Source: Pseudomonadota bacterium (lineage in GTDB: Bacteria > Desulfobacterota > Desulfobacteria > Desulfobacterales > RPRI01). From it: 52,597 bases of DNA. Below the pieces are notes generated by a model. It was given only the letters and a program-made list of their open reading frames with translations, ran no database searches and had not been told where the DNA came from. Location: positions 1 to 52,597 of the forward strand of contig JAHITX010000008.1 of assembly GCA_018817425.1 (NCBI GenBank), read 5' to 3'. Of this stretch, positions 6,849 to 15,676 are shown one piece after another; position 1 is the stretch's first letter; every line of letters starts with the position of its first letter. The translations under genes and the position numbers were made by a program.

Positions 6849-8882
6849 ATGAAAAAAGACAAGATAAACAAATTCAGAAATATCGGAGTTATTGCTCATA
6901 TTGATGCAGGCAAGACAACTGTGACTGAGCGAATACTGTATTATACCGGCCGTTCTTACAAAATAGGAGAAGTGCATGACGGCGAAGCAGTAATGGACTG
7001 GATGCAGGATGAGCAGGAACGCGGCATTACGATTACTTCTGCGGTTACCACATGTATTTGGGATGGAAAAGATATACAGATTATAGATACTCCCGGGCAT
7101 GTTGATTTTACAATTGAAGTTGAGCGATCATTAAGAGTGCTTGATGGTGCTGTTGGTGTTTTTTGCGCAGTAGGAGGTGTTGAACCGCAATCTGAAACCG
7201 TATGGCGTCAGGCTGATAAATATAAAGTTCCCAAAATTGCTTTTATTAATAAGCTGGACAGAATCGGTGCCGATTATCTGGGAACGATAGATATGATGAA
7301 AGAAAGGCTCCATGCAAATACGCTTATTCTTCAAATTCCTGTCGGATCTGAAGGAGATTTTGCCGGAGTAATAGATCTTGTCGGTATGAAGCAGATAATG
7401 TGGGATAACGAATCTCTTGGCGCTACATTTTCTAAAAATGACATCTCTGCCGATCTTCTTGAAAATGCTTTGGAATTCAGGGAAAAACTTATAGAAACCC
7501 TTTCTGAAGTTGACGATGAGATTATGGAAGCCTATTTATCCGAAACTCCTATATCAGAAGAATTGCTCATTTCTTCCATAAGAAAAGCAACTGTTAATCT
7601 TAAAATAGTTCCTGTCCTTTGCGGGTCGGCATTGAGAAACAAGGGCATACAACCTCTTCTGGACGCAATCGTAAATTATCTTCCCAGTCCTCTTGAAGTT
7701 GCTTCTGTACAAGGAATTCACCCTGAAACCGGGGAAACTTTGTTATTTGAAGCCAAGGATAATGGTCCGCTAGCTGCATTGATATTTAAAGTATCTTTAA
7801 TGGAAGGGCGCAAGGTTACATTTGTAAGAGTTTACAGCGGAACTTTAAAAACGGGGGCAGAGGTATATAACCCTTCGCGTAATATAAAGGAAAAACTTTC
7901 CCGCATATTAAAAATGCATGCCGGGAAAAGAGACCGCATCGAAGAAGCAGGCGCCGGAAGCATTGTAGGGGTAGTCGGCCTCAAAACATCTTCAACCGGA
8001 GAAACTCTTTGTTCTTCCAATTATCCTGTCCTGCTGGAAAATATTGAATTTTATGAACCTGTCATATCTATAGCTATTGAACCGAAAACTCATGCTGATC
8101 AGGAAAAACTAGATGAGGTTTTAACAAAGTTTGCAGATGAAGATCCGACATTGAGAGTTCGCAAAGATGAAGATACGGGGCAAACAATTTTATCCGGTAT
8201 GGGAGAGCTTCATCTTGAGATAATAATCAGCCGTATGATGAGAGAATATAACACAGGTGTCAATGTTGGTAAGCCTCAGGTTATGTATAGAGAAACCATA
8301 GCGGCTGAATCTGAAGGCTCTGCCATTTTTGACAGGGAAATTGCGGGACAGCATCATTTCGGAGAAGTGAATTTGATTCTTAAACCTCTCAGCCGGGGAA
8401 GCGGCAATATATTTGAAGTTGATATGAAAGATGCCTCTTCTATTCCTGAAGCATTTATACCCTTTATTGAAAAAGGTGTGTTTGAAGCATTTGATAGCGG
8501 CACAATCATGGGATACCCTGTTGTAGATGTTAAAGCTGTTGTTACCGGGGGATCTTTTAAGGAATCACTTGGAAGCGAGATATCTTTTAAGGTAAGTGCT
8601 GCAATGGCCTGCAAAGATGCTCTTGCTAAAAGCGAACCATTTCTGCTTGAACCAATCATGGATACCGAGATATTTGTTCCTGAAGCTTTCATGGGTGATA
8701 TAATAGGCGATTTGAATTCACGGGGTGGAAAAATTGAATCTATCAGCGCAAGATCGGGAATACATGTGTTAAAAGCAACTGTTCCTCTTTCGCGTATGTT
8801 TGGTTATTCTACTTCAATAAGATCGGCAACTCAAGGCAGGGGAACGTTTAGCATGCAGTTTTCCCGCTTTGACCACACATAA
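6849..8882 (+). CDS. fusA: translation elongation factor G (EF-G-like GTPase)
   Basis: A 677-residue translational GTPase. The G domain shows G1 AHIDAGKTT (16-24), the switch I region RGITITSA (58-65), G3 DTPGH (80-84) and G4 NKLD (134-137). Domains II-V follow in normal order, with the domain III/IV block ending in [12 protein letters not shown] drives translocation of tRNA and mRNA on the ribosome. It stands alone, away from rpsL/rpsG/tuf, so it is probably a secondary EF-G paralogue rather than the one in the str operon; the main copy would be elsewhere. The start was chosen because [17 protein letters not shown] matches the family N-terminus, although the ribosome binding site is weak. 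Confidence 0.93.
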   Translation: MKKDKINKFRNIGVIAHIDAGKTTVTERILYYTGRSYKIGEVHDGEAVMDWMQDEQERGITITSAVTTCIWDGKDIQIIDTPGHVDFTIEVERSLRVLDGAVGVFCAVGGVEPQSETVWRQADKYKVPKIAFINKLDRIGADYLGTIDMMKERLHANTLILQIPVGSEGDFAGVIDLVGMKQIMWDNESLGATFSKNDISADLLENALEFREKLIETLSEVDDEIMEAYLSETPISEELLISSIRKATVNLKIVPVLCGSALRNKGIQPLLDAIVNYLPSPLEVASVQGIHPETGETLLFEAKDNGPLAALIFKVSLMEGRKVTFVRVYSGTLKTGAEVYNPSRNIKEKLSRILKMHAGKRDRIEEAGAGSIVGVVGLKTSSTGETLCSSNYPVLLENIEFYEPVISIAIEPKTHADQEKLDEVLTKFADEDPTLRVRKDEDTGQTILSGMGELHLEIIISRMMREYNTGVNVGKPQVMYRETIAAESEGSAIFDREIAGQHHFGEVNLILKPLSRGSGNIFEVDMKDASSIPEAFIPFIEKGVFEAFDSGTIMGYPVVDVKAVVTGGSFKESLGSEISFKVSAAMACKDALAKSEPFLLEPIMDTEIFVPEAFMGDIIGDLNSRGGKIESISARSGIHVLKATVPLSRMFGYSTSIRSATQGRGTFSMQFSRFDHT

Positions 8883-8913
8883 ATCCTATAGCATAAAATG
8901 TATGACGAATTGG

Positions 8914-8931
8914 TTATAGCAATTGCTATAA
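8914..8931. promoter_or_regulatory. perfect 18-bp palindrome, possible operator
   Basis: TTATAGCAATTGCTATAA is a perfect palindrome lying 53 bp before the start of the small gene at 8985 and 31 bp after the EF-G stop. Its position fits an operator or a weak attenuator. No T-run follows. Confidence 0.4.
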
Positions 8932-8984
8932 ATCTATTCCGTTTGAAACGTTATTAACTATACTTGATAAAAAGGAGGATCTAC

Positions 8985-9194
8985 ATGGGATTTTCAGGTG
9001 ACTCAACTTTAAAGGAAGTGTTGGAAAATGAAGAAGGTAAAGCAATCCTGGAGAAACATATTCCGGGAAGCACGACTAATCCAATGCTGAAAATGGGGTA
9101 TACCATGTCATTGGACCTGATAGCAAGTTTGCCTCAGGCCGGTATAAGTAAAGAAGCATATAAGGCAATACTCGATGATCTGAGCAAGTTATAA
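8985..9194 (+). CDS. small protein resembling a domain fused to some glycoside hydrolases
   Basis: A 69-residue protein. I place the start at the ATG at 8985 because AAAAAGGAGG stands just before it; an in-frame ATG seven codons upstream lacks a site. The layout LKEVLENEEGKAILEKHIPG, NPMLK, MSL, LPQAGIS resembles a short helical domain that occurs alone or at the C-terminus of some bacterial glycoside hydrolases, where its role is unknown. Resemblance is from memory and is moderate. No enzyme gene of that kind is adjacent. Confidence 0.6.
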   Translation: MGFSGDSTLKEVLENEEGKAILEKHIPGSTTNPMLKMGYTMSLDLIASLPQAGISKEAYKAILDDLSKL

Positions 9195-9300
9195 GCCCCC
9201 CCAAACTACAATTCCGGTAGTGCGGATAACCCATACTTTACACCAACCTGCCTGGTTAATACACAGAACTTTTAGCGTGTATTATCAATACACTCAGGGT

Positions 9301-10764
9301 CTACAGGTAAGGTGTAAACAATCGCGCTATGCCGTCACGCAGACGCGTCGGCAGCGACCGGCTATTGACCTCCTCCAGCGTCACAGGACGGGCGCATTTC
9401 CGCTTTGCTTCGATCTGCATATCAAGCTGTCGTGCAAGTTCGACATCGTAACATTCCAGATTAAATTCGAAATTGAGACGCAGACTTCTTGCATCCCAGT
9501 TGGCCGACCCAAGCAGTATCCAGCAGCCATCCACCAGAACAAGTTTGGAATGATCGAATGGAGGCTGGGTCAGCCATATCCGGCATCCATATTGGAGTAC
9601 TTGCGACCACATGGCCCGGGAGGCGCTTAGAATGAAGGGCAGATTTATCTTTGAAGGCAAAATAATATCAACATGTACTCCCCGCATTGATGCCAGATTC
9701 AGGGCGGAGATCAGAGCAGGGTCGGGCAGAAAATAAGGAGTCATGATACGAATGGAATGGTGGGCAATCGAAATCGCTCCTAAAAGCGTCCAAAGCAGCT
9801 TCTCGAAGTTCTCATCCGGGCCATCAATCACACCCCGGGCCAACATCCGCCCTTCGCTTTCGTTTTTGGGAAACCATGAATTGCCACGCAGAAATTCGCC
9901 GGTTGTGAACAGCCAATCATCGGCAAATACCTCTTGCAGTTGTGTTACCACAGGACCTTTTACACGAAAATGGATGTCTTGTACCGGGTTTGGCGGTTGG
10001 CGTTGAATGCAGTGTCCCACCCGGATATTCATACCGCCGGTAAACCCAACACGTCCATCAGTCACCAAAATCTTTCTGTGTGTGCGCATGTTCATTGACA
10101 TCAGGTGCCGCAAAGGAAACAGAGGGATAAACCGTGCATACTTTACCCCTTCTCGTTTCAGACTGCGAAGAATAGTGGGAAATGAATACCGGGTTCCGGT
10201 TGCATCAATCAGTACACGAACTTGTACTCCCCGGCGCACAGCTTCGCCAAGCTCATGCGCAAAGACCTTTCCGACTTCGTCCCGATCGAAAATATAACTT
10301 GTGAAAGAGATTGTATGATTTGCTTGTCGGATCGCTTCCAGCATGGCCGGATAAGCTTCGTCTCCGTTCACCAAAGGATCTATCTGATTTCCCGGCAGCA
10401 AAGGTTGCTCTGTCACACTACCGACAACACGGGCCAATAGCTTGAGATTTCCCCCGTGATCCGGCAGATGACTCTGCAGCTCTTCAGGCAGGCATTCCGG
10501 TTGCGCATATTGTGCCTGGTGCCGCTCAAGGTTTCTTCTCAGTAAGGCAGCCTTATGGCGAATGCGATTGACTCCGAAGACAAAGTACATGACAGCCCCA
10601 GCCATTGGTACCAACCAAATGAAACCAACCCATGCGATGGCGGCGCGTGAATCACGCTTGCTGAGGACTGCGTGCCCGGTTGCCAGCACAGAGAGAAATA
10701 GCCCAAGTCCTATGGCAACGATGTTCCAGACTTCGTGCACCAGATTACCTAAGATCGTCATCAT
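9301..10764 (-). CDS. cls: cardiolipin synthase (phospholipase D family)
   Basis: A 487-residue protein with two N-terminal membrane helices and two phospholipase D HKD motifs: HRKILVTDG near residue 226 and HSKLVLVDG near 405. This is the bacterial cardiolipin synthase layout, which condenses two phosphatidylglycerols into cardiolipin and glycerol at the inner membrane. The gene is visibly more GC-rich than most of the window, with codons such as CGC, CTG and GCC frequent, suggesting recent acquisition. It is last in a minus-strand run, 18 bp after the MFS gene. GGAGAT stands before the start codon. Confidence 0.92.
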   Translation of the reverse strand: MMTILGNLVHEVWNIVAIGLGLFLSVLATGHAVLSKRDSRAAIAWVGFIWLVPMAGAVMYFVFGVNRIRHKAALLRRNLERHQAQYAQPECLPEELQSHLPDHGGNLKLLARVVGSVTEQPLLPGNQIDPLVNGDEAYPAMLEAIRQANHTISFTSYIFDRDEVGKVFAHELGEAVRRGVQVRVLIDATGTRYSFPTILRSLKREGVKYARFIPLFPLRHLMSMNMRTHRKILVTDGRVGFTGGMNIRVGHCIQRQPPNPVQDIHFRVKGPVVTQLQEVFADDWLFTTGEFLRGNSWFPKNESEGRMLARGVIDGPDENFEKLLWTLLGAISIAHHSIRIMTPYFLPDPALISALNLASMRGVHVDIILPSKINLPFILSASRAMWSQVLQYGCRIWLTQPPFDHSKLVLVDGCWILLGSANWDARSLRLNFEFNLECYDVELARQLDMQIEAKRKCARPVTLEEVNSRSLPTRLRDGIARLFTPYL

Positions 10765-10782
10765 TGAGGTATCTCCGTGAGA

Positions 10783-12204
10783 TTAATTTTCTTTTTCTTC
10801 ATGGTACATTTTCTTCATGTTCTCTAATCCTTGAACTTTTTTATATTCCTTATTGTTTTTTAATTTTCTCCATCCAAACCAGAACAATCCTGCAAGGGCA
10901 ACTATAAAGTAGAATGGGAATCCCAACAAAGATTTAACAAAAACAAAATCTTCAAGTTCAGGCCCGGATAATCCGGGTAGGATATTTGAGGTCTGTTCGC
11001 GTAAATGAGCCAGGAAACCAGCATATAGCAACCCCATAACGCCGTAAGCCAAATTGAAAGACAAACCCTTAAAACTAAGTACTGTTGCCCGTTGTTCCGA
11101 TGCGGTCAAAGGATTAAGATAATAACTTTGCAAATAAGTATTAACATACATGATGCAAAAAAGAAGTATTGCCGGAATCAATCCGTAATATGGGATCATC
11201 AACAACATGCCTGCTAAGCCTGCAATACTGAGAATACTCATTATATACACATTGGAAAGAGGGGTATATGTCTGTCCCATTTTCCGGGCTATTTTCGGGA
11301 TAAAAAGTCCGAAAAAAGCGAGTAAGGCGGCAATCAATCCAAAGGACGCCTCAGGCAGATTAATAAGCCGGTAATACTCGCTATTTAAAGTGATGAGTAC
11401 TCTGATCCAGTGATCAAAGAACAACCCGGCCAGAATTATCATCATAACAAACGGCGTTTGCAATATCCATTGGCCTGCTTTCAGCGTTAATTTAAAGGCT
11501 TGCCTAATCGGTTTGCCCGCTTTTGCCACGTCAATTCGCCTATCGGTTTCAATGCTGTCTGATTCCCGCATTTTCAGTGAAACCGCAAGCGTCCCTAAAG
11601 CCATTGCAAGCGTCAAATACAGCGGAAAACGCATGGTAATACCTTGATTTATCTGAATCTGCAGGCCTGCAAAGTCCACAATCTTTTGCATTAAATCCGG
11701 ATCGTAAACCAAAGCCCCGAGGATCATAACCCCCATCCGTACCATGGCACCGTAGCGCATCTGAATTTCTAAGACTTTCGGCCATTCAGCAGCGCGATCC
11801 AGTTTTTTCAATGTATCATAGGCGATGGCTTCATCAGCCCCGCTTGCACAAGCCTCCGCTGAACCGCTTAATATCCGGTTGACCAAAAATATGAAAAACA
11901 GAAGCGTAATATTTCCCCGTGGAGCAAAACAAAGCAGTGATATTTCAACAACCATGATAACCGCAGCAGATACCACCAGATTACGGCGTCCGATAATATC
12001 CGCCAAAGCACCTGAAGGAACTTCTAAAAGCACAATGCTTAATGCCCAGGCCACATTGAGCAGTGCAAACTGTTCAAGGGTTAATCCGAAATCCAGAAAT
12101 AAAATTGCAAAAACAGGATAATAAAAGCGGGCATTGAACATGATCCGGAACATAATAAACAATCGAACATTAGGGATTTTAAGAAGAGACGTTTGATTGT
12201 GCAA
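10783..12204 (-). CDS. MFS transporter
   Basis: A 473-residue protein with about 12 predicted membrane segments and the MFS loop 2-3 motif variant GALADIIGRRNLV near residues 67-80. The substrate is unknown. The start codon is TTG at 12204, supported by AAGGAAAA before it; it follows the hsdR stop by 16 bp, so it is probably expressed with the restriction operon. The C-terminus is a short lysine/glutamate-rich tail. It could be a drug or metabolite exporter; nothing specific can be said. Confidence 0.85.
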   Translation of the reverse strand: MHNQTSLLKIPNVRLFIMFRIMFNARFYYPVFAILFLDFGLTLEQFALLNVAWALSIVLLEVPSGALADIIGRRNLVVSAAVIMVVEISLLCFAPRGNITLLFFIFLVNRILSGSAEACASGADEAIAYDTLKKLDRAAEWPKVLEIQMRYGAMVRMGVMILGALVYDPDLMQKIVDFAGLQIQINQGITMRFPLYLTLAMALGTLAVSLKMRESDSIETDRRIDVAKAGKPIRQAFKLTLKAGQWILQTPFVMMIILAGLFFDHWIRVLITLNSEYYRLINLPEASFGLIAALLAFFGLFIPKIARKMGQTYTPLSNVYIMSILSIAGLAGMLLMIPYYGLIPAILLFCIMYVNTYLQSYYLNPLTASEQRATVLSFKGLSFNLAYGVMGLLYAGFLAHLREQTSNILPGLSGPELEDFVFVKSLLGFPFYFIVALAGLFWFGWRKLKNNKEYKKVQGLENMKKMYHEEKEN

Positions 12205-12220
12205 CAGAATTTTCCTTAAT

Positions 12221-14677
12221 TTATGCCGCTTTTTGTAGATATAGATATTTCTGAAAGTCTATAAATAGTGAACTGATATTTGCCACATCTCCCAATATTT
12301 CTTTGGCATCTTCCAACGATTGATATTTATTTGTCAGTAAGATTGGCAGTTTTTCCTGGTCGAGTTCTTCAACTCCTGTTTCTATATATTTACTCAATAC
12401 GAATTCTATGAATTCTTTTTGTTTGTCGTTGAGTAAAGCAAAAATTGTTGCTTCGGCTCTTGTTACCCGTTCTTCTCTTGTTATCGGTTTTATGTCGCTG
12501 TTAAACACATATTCCAAAACATCGTATAAATCGCTTTTCTCTGCATCAATTAGTTTTTGTAGTGTTTTTAATTCTTCTTTTCCAAAACCTGCTTCGTCCA
12601 ATTTCTCAAGTAAGGTCTTCCGTGTTATTGGATTACTCCATAAAATTCGCAGTTCTTCTTCGTTTTTAAAAAAGTTAGGGAGTTCGCCAAACAGATTATT
12701 TAAAAATTCTTCTGACGATATTGGTTTACCGTCAGCATTCCAAAAAGAAGTAGCGATCATATGTTGTATTTCACGCTCTTTTCCATCTCTTAGCTTTATT
12801 TTAACTTTCTTTATGCAGATACAGGGTCTTTGTCCGCATTTTTCACAGGGCTTTGGTGGTCCTTTTTCGCAGATACAAGGGCGTTGACCGCAAACTTTGC
12901 AAGATTTAGGCGGTATCTTTTCGCAAACACAAGGCGTTTCTCCGCAATCAGGACAAGCATCTTCTTCCTCTGGTTCTCCATCCCATTCAGGGTCAGCAAA
13001 GTGATGGAAAGCATCTACAAAATCATAAATGGTGAAAAATTCTTTCCCATCAAATAAACGTGTTCCCCTGCCAACGATTTGCTTAAACTCAATCATTTGA
13101 TTGATGGGTCGCATTAAAACAATGTTGCGAATATTTCGTGCATCAACACCTGTTGATAGTTTTTGGGAAGTGGTTAATACCGTTGGAATTGTTTTTTCAT
13201 TATCTTGAAATTCCCGCAAAAACTGTTCGCCTCTTTCACCATCGTTTGCAGTTACACGAACACAATAATTCGGGTCTTTACTTTTTTTGTACTGATTTAC
13301 CAACTCACGAACTGCGGCGGCGTGAATTTGTGTGGCACAGAAAATAATGGTTTTTTCGTTCTGATTGGCTTCGTCCATATAAATCTGAACACGCTTCGCC
13401 TCCCGCTCTTTGATTTCAATAATTTTATTAAAGTCGGGTTCTTCGTATATTTTTCCTTCTTCAATTTTTCCTTCAATAATATCGTCATCACTGGTGTATA
13501 TATAATCGTCAAGTGTTGTTTTGATGCGTTTTACCTTGAAAGGTGTAAGGAAACCATCGTTAATACCTTCTTTGAGCGAATAGATATAAACAGGTTCCCC
13601 AAAATATTTATAAGTATTAACGTTATCTTTTCGTTTGGGCGTGGCCGTAAGCCCCAATTGTACGGCTGGTGAAAAGTACTCTAGAATTCCTCTCCAGTTT
13701 CCTTCGTCATTGGCTCCGCCACGGTGGCATTCGTCAATTACAATAAAATCAAAATAGTCTTTTGGGTACTGACCAAAATTATAGTTTGCCGATTTATACA
13801 CTGCCTGGGTCTCAGCAGCCATCAGCATTTTGACTTGTTCTTCATCCTTTTTATTTGCTGTATTATTGGTCATAAAGGATTGAAAAATGGTAAAAAAGAT
13901 ACTGCCGTTGGTTGGCACTTTTCCTTTTTTCTTAATATCATTGGGCCTTATGCGAACCATTGCATCTTCCGGAAATGCTGAAAATGCGTTAAATGCCTGG
14001 TCAGCTAGAAAATTACGGTCGGCTAAAAACAGTATTCTTGGTCTTCTTTTGCCGGCACGATTTAAATTCCAACGGGTTTGAAACAGTTTCCAGGCTATTT
14101 GAAAAGCAATGGCCGTTTTTCCTGTTCCTGTGGCAAGGGTTAATAAAATTCTGTCTTTATTTTGCGCTACTGCTTCGAGTGTATTTTTTATCGCAATTTC
14201 CTGATAGTAGCGTAATCGCCAGGTTCCGCTTTTATCTTCAAAGGCAATATTTGCAAATTTATCCCGCCAGTCGTTTTGATCAGAATAGGTTTTATCCCAA
14301 AGTTCTTGGGGCGAAAGAAAATCAGCAACCAAACCCTCTGAACCCGTTTTCATACAGATTTGATAAATCTCTTTTCCATTGGTGGAGTAAGTAGTTTCTA
14401 AATTAAGTTTCTCGGCGTAAAGCTTTGCCTGTGCCACACCTTCGCCCACTTCAAGTTCATCGCTTTTAGCTTCAACAACAGCCAGCTTAATGCCTTTGTA
14501 CACCAGAATATAATCGGCAATAAGTGGTTTTTTCCTGCCACCCCCCGCCTGTATTCTACCCTCTGTTATTTTACAGACATTTCGTTCACGAAGGATTTTA
14601 GAACCCTCTACCACGCCCCAACCACAGGCCTTTAATTTAGGGTCTATTAATTCGGCTCTTGTTTCGGCTTCGTTCAA
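12221..14677 (-). CDS. hsdR: type I restriction enzyme R subunit (HsdR, EcoEI-like)
   Basis: An 818-residue protein. The N-terminal nuclease domain contains DYILVYKGIKLAVVEAKS (D...ExK pattern, about residues 50-75). The helicase core follows with Walker A GTGKTAIAF near 180, DECH near 315 and the LTATPKR motif; the C-terminal half includes the motor-associated EcoEI-type region. It translocates DNA and cuts at a distance when HsdM/HsdS meet unmodified sites. Unusual: about residues 573-625 hold three tandem 18-residue cysteine repeats (CxxCGxxPCxC) that look like zinc-binding knuckles. The start is TTG, just after the RAYT stop, so the native start may have been disturbed by the transposase insertion. 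Confidence 0.93.
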   Translation of the reverse strand: MNEAETRAELIDPKLKACGWGVVEGSKILRERNVCKITEGRIQAGGGRKKPLIADYILVYKGIKLAVVEAKSDELEVGEGVAQAKLYAEKLNLETTYSTNGKEIYQICMKTGSEGLVADFLSPQELWDKTYSDQNDWRDKFANIAFEDKSGTWRLRYYQEIAIKNTLEAVAQNKDRILLTLATGTGKTAIAFQIAWKLFQTRWNLNRAGKRRPRILFLADRNFLADQAFNAFSAFPEDAMVRIRPNDIKKKGKVPTNGSIFFTIFQSFMTNNTANKKDEEQVKMLMAAETQAVYKSANYNFGQYPKDYFDFIVIDECHRGGANDEGNWRGILEYFSPAVQLGLTATPKRKDNVNTYKYFGEPVYIYSLKEGINDGFLTPFKVKRIKTTLDDYIYTSDDDIIEGKIEEGKIYEEPDFNKIIEIKEREAKRVQIYMDEANQNEKTIIFCATQIHAAAVRELVNQYKKSKDPNYCVRVTANDGERGEQFLREFQDNEKTIPTVLTTSQKLSTGVDARNIRNIVLMRPINQMIEFKQIVGRGTRLFDGKEFFTIYDFVDAFHHFADPEWDGEPEEEDACPDCGETPCVCEKIPPKSCKVCGQRPCICEKGPPKPCEKCGQRPCICIKKVKIKLRDGKEREIQHMIATSFWNADGKPISSEEFLNNLFGELPNFFKNEEELRILWSNPITRKTLLEKLDEAGFGKEELKTLQKLIDAEKSDLYDVLEYVFNSDIKPITREERVTRAEATIFALLNDKQKEFIEFVLSKYIETGVEELDQEKLPILLTNKYQSLEDAKEILGDVANISSLFIDFQKYLYLQKAA

Positions 14678-14680
14678 AAT

Positions 14681-15394
14681 TTACACCATCCAATTTTCTT
14701 CATTATAGGGTGTTATTGGTTCCATAACAAAATTCCCCTCGCCACCATTTAATTTGTCTCTGTTCCAGTTTATGGGGTTATTTCTGATATATTCTGATAT
14801 TTTAACAAATTCATTTTCATTACGAATGATGTGTTCCCAATAATTTCGTTGCCAAATGCGTTTATCAAAGGACGGTAAAATATTTTGTTTTACCATATTA
14901 ATATATTCAATTGTGGTATGCCGTTTAAATGATTGAACAACCCGCGATAATCCCGTACCAACCGTAGGGGCAGAATCCATTTCTGCCCTTTTTGCCGCAG
15001 AATCCATTTCTGCCCTTTTTGCCGCAGAATCCATTTCTGCCCTTTTCCTTTTCCGAATGGATATATCGTCGGATATTTGGGTGGATATGGGGGTGGATAA
15101 ATGGGCGGATATGGAATCCGCCCCTACGGGGATTTCAATTATTCCGTGGATATGGTTGGGCATCGTTATATATTCGTTTAAATGAATATTCGGAAAATCA
15201 TTTGAAATTTCGTGCCATATTTTTTCAATCATTACACCCGCATTATTTAATGCCAATTTCCCATCGATAATTTTACCAAATAAATGTTCCCTGTTTTGAC
15301 AACATATGGTTACAAAATATAATCCTGCATGCGAATAATCGTATCCCTTCAAACGAATCGATTTGCGATTATGGATTTTTGGGTTGTATACCAT
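14681..15394 (-). CDS. REP-associated tyrosine transposase (RAYT, Y1/HUH family)
   Basis: A 237-residue HUH single-strand transposase. HUH motif MPNHIHG and catalytic-tyrosine region IWQRNYWEHIIRN are both present, so it may be active. RAYTs are thought to mobilise REP hairpins with a GTAG foot. Between the HUH motif and the C-terminal part sits an insert of about 55 residues made of translated REP DNA: GADSISAHLS, then KRAEMDSAA repeated nearly three times (27-bp units). I take the ATG at 15394, giving MVYNPKIH, over one seven codons upstream that overlaps the remnant ORF. It separates hsdS from hsdR and appears to be an insertion in the operon. Confidence 0.85.
   Translation of the reverse strand: MVYNPKIHNRKSIRLKGYDYSHAGLYFVTICCQNREHLFGKIIDGKLALNNAGVMIEKIWHEISNDFPNIHLNEYITMPNHIHGIIEIPVGADSISAHLSTPISTQISDDISIRKRKRAEMDSAAKRAEMDSAAKRAEMDSAPTVGTGLSRVVQSFKRHTTIEYINMVKQNILPSFDKRIWQRNYWEHIIRNENEFVKISEYIRNNPINWNRDKLNGGEGNFVMEPITPYNEENWMV
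14964..14988 (+). repeat. REP hairpin with GTAG foot, inside the RAYT gene
   Basis: GTAG at 14964..14967 followed by the stem GGGCAGAA / TTCTGCCC with a five-base loop TCCAT. This is the classical REP layout of GTAG plus hairpin. Its stem differs from the other three REPs here but keeps pairing. Confidence 0.8.
14970..15050. repeat. 27-bp tandem repeat, three units
   Basis: Three units of 27 bp at 14970..14996, 14997..15023 and 15024..15050; the first two are identical and the third diverges at its last bases. Each carries the hairpin GCAGAA...TTCTGC. Since 27 is divisible by 3 the RAYT reading frame is kept, giving repeated KRAEMDSAA. Confidence 0.92.
15103..15127 (-). repeat. REP hairpin with GTAG foot, inverted relative to the one at 14964
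   Basis: Stem GGGCGGAT / ATCCGCCC with loop ATGGA, then CCTAC, giving GTAG on the minus strand. Together with the REP at 14964 it forms an inverted pair (BIME-like) inside the RAYT gene. Confidence 0.8.
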
Positions 15395-15458
15395 GATTAT
15401 ATTTCCCCAATCCATTCCCGTCGTGTATAATCCACGCGTACCCCGTTTTGAATTGATA

Positions 15459-15518
15459 TTTGGGCGGATATTTGGGCGGATATTTGGGCGGATAAATGGG
15501 CGGATATTTGGGCGGATA
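15459..15518. repeat. 12-bp tandem repeat, five units
   Basis: TTTGGGCGGATA repeated five times (fourth unit AATGGGCGGATA). The last unit overlaps the left arm of the REP hairpin at 15510. The repeat keeps frame and encodes a four-residue repeat in the RAYT remnant. It appears to be an expansion of one arm of the REP stem. Confidence 0.9.
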
Positions 15519-15534
15519 TGGAATCCGCCCCTAC
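15510..15534 (-). repeat. REP hairpin with GTAG foot in the RAYT remnant
   Basis: GGGCGGAT, loop ATGGA, ATCCGCCC, then CTAC at 15531..15534. Same stem as the REP at 15103. Confidence 0.8.
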
Positions 15535-15676
15535 GTGGGTGCCCTTTTCATCGTCACCACAAACACCCGTTTCCACAATGTCCATTATCGGCGTATTTTC
15601 CACAATTCCATGAAAATGATTGGGCATTTTTTTATATTCGTTTAAATGAATATCAGGATTGTATTTTGCCATTTAT

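Larger units (their letters stand above)
15397..15672 (-). pseudogene. RAYT transposase remnant carrying expanded REP repeats
   Basis: A 91-codon open frame. Residues 7-24 (DIHLNEYKKMPNHFHGIV) align with residues about 68-85 of the adjacent intact RAYT, including the HUH motif, but the N-terminal third and the catalytic tyrosine part are missing. The centre is GADSIS followed by the tetrapeptide SAQI/SAHL repeated from 12-bp DNA units. The end (DYTRREWIGEI) does not match the intact copy. Probably a decayed second insertion next to hsdS; it could still be translated, since the frame is open and runs into the intact gene's start. Confidence 0.75.

Noticed and set aside
14964-15534. CRISPR array suggested by the regular repeats in the RAYT region
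   Set aside because: The units are 27 and 12 bp with no unique spacers and lie within coding frames; no cas genes are present.
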